Assembly (NCBI GenBank): GCA_002428685.1
Contig: DIXL01000053.1
Location: 1 to 15,957 of the forward strand
DNA length: 15,957 bases
Origin: Cloacimonetes bacterium UBA6081
GTDB taxonomy: Bacteria; Cloacimonadota; Cloacimonadia; Cloacimonadales; Cloacimonadaceae
Direction of reading: 5' to 3'
Part shown: piece after piece, positions 1-7,548 of the stretch
How positions within the stretch are numbered: the stretch's first letter is position 1
How the letters are laid out: each line of letters opens with the position of its first letter
Notes under the pieces: generated by a model
What the model saw: only the letters and a program-made list of their open reading frames with translations
Told to the model about the DNA's origin: nothing
Database searches by the model: none
Made by a program: the position numbers and the translations under genes

Positions 1-15
1 GTCCTAACGAAGTAA

Positions 16-453
16 TCCACTTCAGACTATTATGAAAACCATGTTGTTACTTATTTAGATACATACCATTCTTGGACAGGTGCTATGGTATACAATCAAG
101 TTGGAGGTCCTGTTATTCCTTTCAATTATGAAAACCCAATTTATGATTTATGTTACGAATTAAACCAAATGGCAGATCACTATGCTGATGGGAGATCAAA
201 TGGAGACGACAATTATGATCCAGATAACGATGTTTTAAGCGCAATTATTCCTATTCTGGGGTCTCCTACACTAGCCACAGAAATTACTGATACTAATTGT
301 AAAAACATATATGATAAGCTTCTTCCACAGGCAATTAGATATACTGCTGGTTATATGTTGCATTATTTATACATAACAGGTCAAATATCCACAGTATCTG
401 TAGCTGGGAATGTGAGTATAACAAATTGCCCAGCAGAAGTATCAATTTCATAA
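16..453 (+). pseudogene. N-terminal remnant of a large secreted protein, Zn-dependent phospholipase C-like end
   Basis: The frame is open from a stop at 13-15 to a TAA at 451-453. The first ATG is at 85, but protein-like sequence (SDYYENHVVTYLDTYH) precedes it, so 85 is unlikely to be a true start. The helix near the end, QAIRYTAGYMLHYLY, resembles the TAGY-containing last helix of the catalytic domain of zinc-dependent phospholipases C (B. cereus PLC, alpha-toxin family); that assignment is tentative. The last residues (VAGNVSITN...) look like the first strand of a carboxypeptidase-regulatory-like beta-sandwich, whose remaining strands lie in the next ORF in the same frame. I therefore read 16-3525 as one gene broken by a stop. 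A second break may lie in the first 30 bases, where another frame (from base 3) reads PNEVIHF before ending. An automated caller would probably report 85-453 as a separate hypothetical gene. Confidence 0.5.
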
Positions 454-3400
454 GTGAAGATTAAACTGTTCGATAGTAACAATAATCGCATAGTCTTAGA
501 GACAGAACCAGATACTTCCGGCAATTTTATGTTTAGTACATTACCTGGGCATTATTATGTAGAATACGACTTGTATCTGCCATCCTTGGGGTATTTCTGC
601 TACCCAGTACGAACAGAGAACTTTAGTCTTCAAGCAGGTAATTCTCCCCTTTCATTGCCTGCAGTATCCCTTACCCGATTCTACTTAAGCAACGTTAATG
701 TATCCACAAATTCATCCCACCCATATTTCAAAACTGTTGGGGATGCTCTTAAAAACATCCAGCGAGCTGTAAACGATCCATCATACGTTGGTAGTCAAGT
801 GACATTGAATGTCCTACCTGGTAATAATTACTGGCCAGATAACAATAACGGGAATGAATACTTTTTCAATTACCAAAACACGAACAATAGTGCGTTGACC
901 CTCCTGATTCGAGGATCATCTGCTTTGGATAACCCCACAACCATTGAACCAATTTCAAATCAGTTTCAATTTAGGGTTAACCGAACAAATATTCAATTTC
1001 AGTATTTGGGATTTTCTCATGTAATGGTCCAAGAACATTATTTCATTTATTTTGAGGAACAGAATGATTCTTCATACTTGTTTACACGATGTACGTTTGG
1101 AAATGATGATCCATCCGATAGCTTCAAATCATCCATGATTTTCGAAAATACAACAGGAATTACGTTCCATGAGTGCACCTTTAAGAATAACGATAATAGT
1201 AGTGGTTCGGGTGTTCTCAAACTACTCGATTGCTCTAACGTTGTTATTTCGCAATCAACATTTATAAACAACGTTTCTATGTACGGTGCTGCAATACATA
1301 TTAACCAGATAGACGGTTTAACAATTTCAAACTGTCTGTTTGAGTCGAATCGTAACGTTGATGGTGGAGGAGAAATGTCATCTGGAACTCATGGATCAGC
1401 GATTTACATCTATGACAGCCAAAACACGGTAATCACGAAAAACAGATTCATAAACAATCAAACTACCGGTGCGGGTGGCCCCATCTATTACAGCAATTCA
1501 TCATTATTCAGCATAACTGAAAATACGTTTATTGATAATACTGCGCAACGTGTGGGCTATGTTTCTCATCCTTCTGACTCAGCAGGTTTTAACAAATGTG
1601 TATTTTCGCTTCTAACTCCTTTTTCTCGGAATGTAATAAAATCTGCTGCAAATCCCATTCCTACCGCTATTAGTAACACGCATTTTATCACACTTGAATC
1701 AAGCAACTCAGAAGAGCTTCGCATTGATAACTGTGTTTTTGACCAAGATGAAAATGACATCTACAATGAAAAACACATAATCTTTTCGTCAGCATCATTA
1801 GTTACGCAGTTTAATAATTGCATTTTTGAAACCGGTAACAACCCATCACGATTTTACGCCAATGAAACACCTATAACAGTAAAGTATTCTTTGTTCAGTA
1901 GCAGCTATGAGGGTACAATTAATGCCGATCATGTAACCTGCAATGTAACGGATATGGGCTTGGACGAAAACTACGTTCCAATCTGGAATACAGAGGAAAA
2001 ATCAGTCTGTATTGATAATGGAAATCCAGATACTAATGGGAATGGTATTCTCTGGTATGATGACATTTATGACACAGACTCTGATGGATCAAGATTGGAT
2101 TTCGGGGCAAAATCACTTACAGACGATCATTTGCACAAGATTCACCGTCTAAATAGTCAAGAAATAAAATGGATAAGTTTCCCAGGATTATACAAACCAG
2201 CAAATGCTACGTATATCCCTTCAGAAGAGTCATCTATTTGGTATGTTTTTGATGCTTTCAATGATAACAATCTTCTTACACCTCCTCCAAACGAAATACT
2301 TACGGATATTTGGTGTAAAACTAACGATTCCTACTACATTGCATATCCTGGGGACGTGCCTGTACATTATGTAAACAGTCAAAATGGTTATATCGTGCGC
2401 CTTAATAGTGTTTATGAGGGAGAGAAAATACTCGAATATCAGGGATATAGGCCAGGTAGTATTTTCAATGCTGGAATGTTTCTGCCAGAGCTTAATAGGT
2501 ACACTGAAGATCTATTTATCAAAAGACCTGAAAACGGTGTAAACTGTGTCTTTGACGCATATGCTCAACGCTGGGTTCGTGAAATCTATCTTGGATACTA
2601 TATGCCCCAAAGCCTTAAGCCTCGTGACGCATTAGCTCCAATTTGGAATGACATTATTGGCGTTTATGCTGAAGATTGGTGTATGGCAAGGATTCCTCAG
2701 GTAGGCAATACTGGATACACCGATAATTGGATTGAAATAGATGATGATGTGTCGGATGGTATAGCAATCAATCCTGGAGAGATGGTCGCTGTTTATTATC
2801 TCGGTAATGATGATGCAGAATTCAAATGGGGCGGTGAAAATCCCAATCCCCCTTATGTACAAGAATACTATCGGGATATGCCGACTTATTTCGGATATGA
2901 GGAACAGCCCGAATACGTCCCGGTTTTTGTAACCTTAAATCTGACCCAGTTTGAAGACGGTTACAAACCGCTTGAAATAGCGATTTTTGTAAGAGAAGAA
3001 TGTAAGGGTGCCGCAGTTATCAAGGAAGAACAAGTTCAGCTAAATGCATATATCCTGAATGATCAGACTATCGAACTCGAAGATCTGCAATTTAGGCTAT
3101 ACTTTCCGGCAAAAGCATCCGACTCGATAATTGACAAATATAACGTAATGAACTATGCTATTGGAAGATACGAATCTCGTCAAATAAAAGTTGCTGAATG
3201 TGGTAGATTTCTGCAGGTATCTCTTGATGTACCAATTGAAACACCGGAAGTTACATCTTTACTGGGAAATTACCCAAATCCTTTTAATCCAGAAACAACA
3301 ATCAAGTATTGTGTATCCCAATCTGGCAAAGCTAAACTCGAAATCTATAATGTCAGGGGACAATTGGTAAAATCACTTTTTGATGGAAATGTACAGGCCG

Positions 3401-3525
3401 GGGCCTATGCAGCTATATGGAATGGGAAAGATGATAGAGGCAAATTAGTATCATCTGGAGTTTATTTCTACAGATTGACAACCTGCGGATTATCCCTGAC
3501 CAATAAGATGGTGTTGTTAAAATAA
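454..3525 (+). CDS. Secreted right-handed beta-helix protein with FlgD-like C-terminal sorting module (3' part of a split gene)
   Basis: 1023 residues if started at the GTG at 454, which directly follows the in-frame TAA at 451-453. Residues 1-60 (VKIKLFDSNNN..., DTSGNF, PGHYYVEY, FSL) are the later strands of a carboxypeptidase-regulatory-like domain, so this is not a natural N-terminus and no signal peptide is present. Residues about 80-520 are a right-handed parallel beta-helix of the pectate-lyase/NosD type, with repeated turns such as CTFKNN, STFINN, CLFESN, RFINN and TFIDN. About 540-900 is a beta-rich region I do not recognise (begins near KWISFPGLYKP). Residues about 935-1023 start with GNYPNPFNPETTIKY and form the FlgD-like Ig module that ends in NKMVLLK, the C-terminal type used for surface export or anchoring in FCB bacteria. 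The expected location is the cell surface. Substrate is unknown; beta-helices of this kind may be polysaccharide-active or purely adhesive. Confidence 0.8.
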   Translation: MKIKLFDSNNNRIVLETEPDTSGNFMFSTLPGHYYVEYDLYLPSLGYFCYPVRTENFSLQAGNSPLSLPAVSLTRFYLSNVNVSTNSSHPYFKTVGDALKNIQRAVNDPSYVGSQVTLNVLPGNNYWPDNNNGNEYFFNYQNTNNSALTLLIRGSSALDNPTTIEPISNQFQFRVNRTNIQFQYLGFSHVMVQEHYFIYFEEQNDSSYLFTRCTFGNDDPSDSFKSSMIFENTTGITFHECTFKNNDNSSGSGVLKLLDCSNVVISQSTFINNVSMYGAAIHINQIDGLTISNCLFESNRNVDGGGEMSSGTHGSAIYIYDSQNTVITKNRFINNQTTGAGGPIYYSNSSLFSITENTFIDNTAQRVGYVSHPSDSAGFNKCVFSLLTPFSRNVIKSAANPIPTAISNTHFITLESSNSEELRIDNCVFDQDENDIYNEKHIIFSSASLVTQFNNCIFETGNNPSRFYANETPITVKYSLFSSSYEGTINADHVTCNVTDMGLDENYVPIWNTEEKSVCIDNGNPDTNGNGILWYDDIYDTDSDGSRLDFGAKSLTDDHLHKIHRLNSQEIKWISFPGLYKPANATYIPSEESSIWYVFDAFNDNNLLTPPPNEILTDIWCKTNDSYYIAYPGDVPVHYVNSQNGYIVRLNSVYEGEKILEYQGYRPGSIFNAGMFLPELNRYTEDLFIKRPENGVNCVFDAYAQRWVREIYLGYYMPQSLKPRDALAPIWNDIIGVYAEDWCMARIPQVGNTGYTDNWIEIDDDVSDGIAINPGEMVAVYYLGNDDAEFKWGGENPNPPYVQEYYRDMPTYFGYEEQPEYVPVFVTLNLTQFEDGYKPLEIAIFVREECKGAAVIKEEQVQLNAYILNDQTIELEDLQFRLYFPAKASDSIIDKYNVMNYAIGRYESRQIKVAECGRFLQVSLDVPIETPEVTSLLGNYPNPFNPETTIKYCVSQSGKAKLEIYNVRGQLVKSLFDGNVQAGAYAAIWNGKDDRGKLVSSGVYFYRLTTCGLSLTNKMVLLK

Positions 3526-3567
3526 TACCATATGATCGTGTGGTGTGTATTTGCTCAAGCCAAATAT

Positions 3568-3573
3568 GAGGAA
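3568..3573 (+). promoter_or_regulatory. Shine-Dalgarno site deciding the GTG start at 3578
   Basis: GAGGAA lies 4 bases before the GTG at 3578. The alternatives GTG 3545 and ATG 3566 have no comparable site, and starting at 3578 puts a lysine and a hydrophobic signal segment right at the N-terminus. Confidence 0.6.
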
Positions 3574-3577
3574 TAAA

Positions 3578-6010
3578 GTGAAAACTTATGTTATAATGTC
3601 ATTTATGCTGATACCCATTATAATATTCGGAGTTTCCCGCACAGTCTCTTTGGACGGTACTCAGCAATATACAAGTATCCAAACAGCTATAAATTCGTGT
3701 AATTATGGTGATGTAGTAATAGTCTATCCAGGTAGGTATTTGGAGAACATAAATCTGAACGGACACAGTATCGCTCTTGCAAGTCTATTTGCCCAAGACC
3801 CACAACAGACATATATTGACAACACTATAATAGATGGTAACTTAAGGGTTTGCATAAAAATGGAATCAGGAGAATCTGCGACAATTAATGGTTTTACCAT
3901 TGTTAATAACGAACAGAATTCAAATCAGTTCGTTGTTAGTGGAGTAGGTGGCGGTGGCGGAATTAGAGTAAAAGATAGTAATGCGACCATAAAAAACTGT
4001 ATCATCCGTAATTGTATCTCAAATTATGGGGCTGGTTTATCTATCAGTGTTGGAGCAAACGTTTCGCTTGAGAATAATATGATATATAAAAATAGAGCCC
4101 TATATATGGGGGGAGGCATCATGTATTCACAAGGAAGTAGTCTGGTATTCAGTAGTACAAATCTAAACTCAATTTATGACAATATCGCTGCATTAGGGAT
4201 GGATATTTTTATCGGGTGGATGGAAGATTATCCAGTTCCAACTGACATCATACTAAATCATGGAAGTAGATTGTTATCGGAACCCGATAATTATTTTATT
4301 ACGACTTATCAGGCTTCAGCTATAGTAAATGTAGCTCAGAGTTTTTTCCCTTTAGTTGATGGTGATATTTATGTGAGTGATAATGGTGATGATGATAATA
4401 ATGGATTATCTGCAGCGACACCATTTAGAACTATTAAACATGCTTTGCAGCTCATTAACTCCAATTCGAATTATCCCAGGACAGTTTATCTGGCAGCCGG
4501 AACCTATTCATTTACCTCAAATGGTCAGCTGTTACCCCTTAGCCTTAAACCTCATGTTAATATAGTCGGTGCTGGGATAGGTCAGACCATAGTTGATGGA
4601 GGAATGACAACTGCTTTTTTCGCTGGAATGAATTTAGATGAGGTTTTCATATCGGACATAAGCTTTCAAAATGGTAGATCTGAATACTCAAATCCCATAG
4701 AAATGAATAATTGTAATGGAGTTGAATTTAGGAACTTAGTTTTTTCGAATAATCAGTGTGCCTATACATCTGGCTTATATCTATTGAGTTGTGCTGATAT
4801 CATCCTGGAAAACTTGGATATAGGCAATACTTCGGTTGCTGATTTCAATTCCACTATTCATACATCAGATTGTAGTAATCTTTATATTAATGGGGTTATA
4901 TCGCATAATAACAGCATAACGCATAATCAAGATTACTTTGTGGGATTAGACTTCAGCGAATCTGATGTAATGTTAAGAAACTCCATAATAGCGAACAATT
5001 CAGCTCCAGATGCTTTTGCTCTATCATACCAAAATGTATATGCTGAAAACTCCGACAATAATTTGGATATGTGCAACGTGCTTGTTTATAATAATTCGAT
5101 CACTCAATGTATTCAAGCATTCGCTCCTGTCTATCTGCAAAACAGATTTCAAACCATGAAGATTAATAATTGCACCTTTGCAGGAAATCAGGGATCAGGA
5201 TATTTTGCCATGGTATTTGGTTATGCAGATTTGAGAAATCTGGTTTTCTACAACCCTGGCTTTTACAATGAACTATTCTTGAGAAATCATGTGTGGAGCG
5301 ATACTCAATTCATGTGGTATGATACGGAAATTAGTATAAGTAACAGTCTTTTCAGTTCCGGATCAATACCTTCAAATTTACCCGATCTGGTTACATTAAC
5401 TGACAACATCATGAATAGCAATCCTGTTTTCCTAGGCAGTGAGACAGATACTTTGATTGTTTCTCAGCCAGAATATTACTACTTAGGGGCCAGTTCTCCA
5501 TGTATCAACACCGGCACAGCAGATACAAGCGGATTGAACCTACCACCGATGGATCTGGCAGGAAACTACCGTATCTGGGATGGCAGAATAGATATGGGTT
5601 GTTATGAATATGGTTCCAAGCCTTATGTGGATAACGATGATCCGGAATTACCAATTCCCCAAACAGGAATCTCAATATCTGTCTATCCCAATCCGATTCA
5701 TGGATCATTATCGCGCAATTCCAGTGCATTTATCGAATTTACCTTGCCTAAAAAGCCATTTGCTGCTCCCAAAATTGAAATCTTTAACATAAAGGGGCAG
5801 AAGGTTAAAACCATCAGACTCTATGAGAGTTATAATAGTTTGATCCATAAGGCAGGACTTTCCGGACAGGTGAAGCAAAGCGGAGAATTCTATTCCACAG
5901 TATGGAATGGTAAAGGTGAGAACAATCAAACACTTAGCTGCGGGACTTATGTCCTCCGGGTGGAAGCAGAGGGAATCAGCTCTGTTAAAAAGGTTATGTT
6001 AATCAAGTAG
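3578..6010 (+). CDS. Secreted protein with two beta-helix regions and FlgD-like C-terminal sorting module
   Basis: 810 residues from the GTG at 3578; the frame is open back to 3545. The N-terminus VKTYVIMSFMLIPIIIFGVS is a typical signal peptide. A first beta-helix covers about residues 25-260 (SIQTAIN, VVIVYPGRYLENI, then IKNCIIRNC, LENNMIYKN). A second starts near residue 264 with IYVSDNGDDDNNGLSAATPF followed by RTIKHALQLI and VYLAAGTYS, the usual opening of DUF1565/pectate-lyase-like helices. Residues about 696-810 (SVYPNPIHG, EIFNIKGQKVKTI, STVWNGKGENNQ) form a FlgD-like Ig module ending in KKVMLIK, close to the end of the upstream protein. Only about 50 bases separate the two genes, so co-transcription is likely. 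The likely place of action is the outer surface. No catalytic residues can be assigned, so this may be an adhesin, a carbohydrate-binding protein or an enzyme. Confidence 0.8.
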   Translation: MKTYVIMSFMLIPIIIFGVSRTVSLDGTQQYTSIQTAINSCNYGDVVIVYPGRYLENINLNGHSIALASLFAQDPQQTYIDNTIIDGNLRVCIKMESGESATINGFTIVNNEQNSNQFVVSGVGGGGGIRVKDSNATIKNCIIRNCISNYGAGLSISVGANVSLENNMIYKNRALYMGGGIMYSQGSSLVFSSTNLNSIYDNIAALGMDIFIGWMEDYPVPTDIILNHGSRLLSEPDNYFITTYQASAIVNVAQSFFPLVDGDIYVSDNGDDDNNGLSAATPFRTIKHALQLINSNSNYPRTVYLAAGTYSFTSNGQLLPLSLKPHVNIVGAGIGQTIVDGGMTTAFFAGMNLDEVFISDISFQNGRSEYSNPIEMNNCNGVEFRNLVFSNNQCAYTSGLYLLSCADIILENLDIGNTSVADFNSTIHTSDCSNLYINGVISHNNSITHNQDYFVGLDFSESDVMLRNSIIANNSAPDAFALSYQNVYAENSDNNLDMCNVLVYNNSITQCIQAFAPVYLQNRFQTMKINNCTFAGNQGSGYFAMVFGYADLRNLVFYNPGFYNELFLRNHVWSDTQFMWYDTEISISNSLFSSGSIPSNLPDLVTLTDNIMNSNPVFLGSETDTLIVSQPEYYYLGASSPCINTGTADTSGLNLPPMDLAGNYRIWDGRIDMGCYEYGSKPYVDNDDPELPIPQTGISISVYPNPIHGSLSRNSSAFIEFTLPKKPFAAPKIEIFNIKGQKVKTIRLYESYNSLIHKAGLSGQVKQSGEFYSTVWNGKGENNQTLSCGTYVLRVEAEGISSVKKVMLIK

Positions 6011-6019
6011 GGGAAAATG

Positions 6020-6039
6020 CTAAGGGCGGTTACCCTAAG
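6020..6039 (+). terminator. Stem-loop after the second beta-helix gene
   Basis: CTAAGGG and CCCTAAG can form a 7-bp stem with one A-A mismatch around a 6-base loop, 9 bases after the stop codon. The following bases are only moderately T-rich (TTCTTTACT), so this is at best a weak terminator. A run of 8 T at 6134-6141 is not preceded by a clear stem. Confidence 0.25.
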
Positions 6040-6166
6040 TTCTTTACTAACATGTTGTATCAATGTATATGCTTGGACTTGGAGAAATTCCTTGACTTGC
6101 AAACAGCAATGCTTTCTCTTGCCTTGGTGGTTATTTTTTTTATCTCTCCACAAAAGGTAGGAACAA

Positions 6167-7546
6167 ATGAAAAGTTCTATTGCTCTGGCGTTCTATATGC
6201 TGGCGATGTTGCTATTGGCATTGTGTATCAGTTCATGCGACAGCAGGAATCCTGCTGAGCCGGTGGTTTTGCCCGAGCCGGTTTTCTCTCCTGCGGCAGG
6301 AGCCTATAATTTAAACCAGGAAATTACCATTTCTTGTGCGGTAACAGATGCCATCATCAGATATACTTTAAATGGCAGCGAGCCAACCACGGAAACTTTC
6401 CAATACTCCAATCCCCTCTCGCTTAGCTCTTTGATTCCTACCAACGCCAGTTCCATTACCATAAAAGCCAAAGCTTACAAAACGGGAAATTCTCCCAGCC
6501 CAACTGTTACTGCGGTGTATTCCGCAATTTATGCTTCCACTGTGGCTGCGCCTACAATTTTTCCGCATTTTGGCAGTTTGTTAACCACGTCGCAGGTGTA
6601 TATGGAGTGTATTACGCCAGGAGCGGCAATCCGCTATACCACCGATGGCAGCGAACCCACCGTGTTTTCCACCCTTTATGAAGGCATGTTTTCGCTCACT
6701 CAAACCGGAGCGGTTACCGTTAAGGCAAGGGCTTTTAAATATCACCTGAATCCCAGCGAGATCATTAGTGCAGATTTCTCTGTTTCTGCTCCAGCGTTCA
6801 ATCTGGTTCAGGTGGCGGGTGGAACCTTTAACAACGGCGCAGCAGACGTAACCGTATCAGGATTCTACCTTGATCCCTTTGAGGTTACCCAAGCCGATTA
6901 CAACTCAGTGATGGGATCAAATCCTGCCATTGGTTATGGTGTGGGCGGCAGCTATCCGGTTTACAACGTCAGTTGGTTCGATGCCATTGCATATTGCAAT
7001 ACCAGAAGCTTGCAGTATAGCCTTACGCCGTGTTACACCTATGGCAGCTATGGCACAAATCCAAATGCCTGGCCTGCGGGATGGAATTCAGCGGCAGAAA
7101 ACGATAGCCTTATCACCTGCAATTGGGCTGCAAACGGTTATCGGCTGCCTACCGAAGCAGAATGGGAATTTGCCGCACGGGGCGGAAACAGCACCCATAA
7201 TTATCAGTTTAGCGGCTCGAATGATCTTTACGATGCAGGTTGGTTTTGGGACAATTGGGGCGCAGCAGAACAAAGTATGAAGCAAATTGGCGGCTTGATT
7301 GGCAACGAACTGATGCTATTTGATCTCAGTGGCAACATTGCCGAATGGGTTTGGGATTTTTATGGTGAATACCCTATGGAGCCACAAAACAATCCACATG
7401 GGGCAATCAGTGGAACCGGCCATGTTTACCGGGGTGGAAGCTGGCGCAATTATTCCAGTTACTGCTATGTTTGGTATCGGGCAAATTATGCTGCAAATGT
7501 CCTCTCCAACACGATTGGCTTTCGGGTAGTCAGGAGCTCGCAATAG
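6167..7546 (+). CDS. Lipoprotein with two CHB_HEX_C-like repeats and an FGE-sulfatase (SUMF1-fold) domain
   Basis: 459 residues. ATG 6167 has AGGA 4 bases upstream. The N-terminus is a lipoprotein signal ending in ISSC, with Cys24 as the probable lipid anchor. Residues about 37-120 and 127-207 are two beta-sandwich repeats of the chitobiase/beta-hexosaminidase C-terminal type (IRYTLNGSEPT and IRYTTDGSEPT are the signature strands). Residues about 211-459 have the formylglycine-generating-enzyme fold: FYLDPFEVTQADY, NGYRLPTEAEWEFAARGG, LFDLSGNIAEWVWD, YRGGSW and IGFRVVRS. In true sulfatase-activating FGE two cysteines sit in the GGSYMCHRSYC segment. Here the first position is Asn428 and only Cys433 remains, so sulfatase maturation is unlikely. 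Many such surface proteins use the fold for structure or ligand binding. The gene is G+C-richer than those upstream and probably has its own promoter in 6040-6150, though I cannot name the site. Confidence 0.88.
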   Translation: MKSSIALAFYMLAMLLLALCISSCDSRNPAEPVVLPEPVFSPAAGAYNLNQEITISCAVTDAIIRYTLNGSEPTTETFQYSNPLSLSSLIPTNASSITIKAKAYKTGNSPSPTVTAVYSAIYASTVAAPTIFPHFGSLLTTSQVYMECITPGAAIRYTTDGSEPTVFSTLYEGMFSLTQTGAVTVKARAFKYHLNPSEIISADFSVSAPAFNLVQVAGGTFNNGAADVTVSGFYLDPFEVTQADYNSVMGSNPAIGYGVGGSYPVYNVSWFDAIAYCNTRSLQYSLTPCYTYGSYGTNPNAWPAGWNSAAENDSLITCNWAANGYRLPTEAEWEFAARGGNSTHNYQFSGSNDLYDAGWFWDNWGAAEQSMKQIGGLIGNELMLFDLSGNIAEWVWDFYGEYPMEPQNNPHGAISGTGHVYRGGSWRNYSSYCYVWYRANYAANVLSNTIGFRVVRSSQ

Positions 7547-7548
7547 GG

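Noticed and set aside
6092..6120. TTGACT as a -35 box for the lipoprotein gene
   Set aside because: The hexamer 17 bases downstream (TCTCTT) is a poor -10 match and FCB bacteria often use different promoter motifs, so no call is justified.
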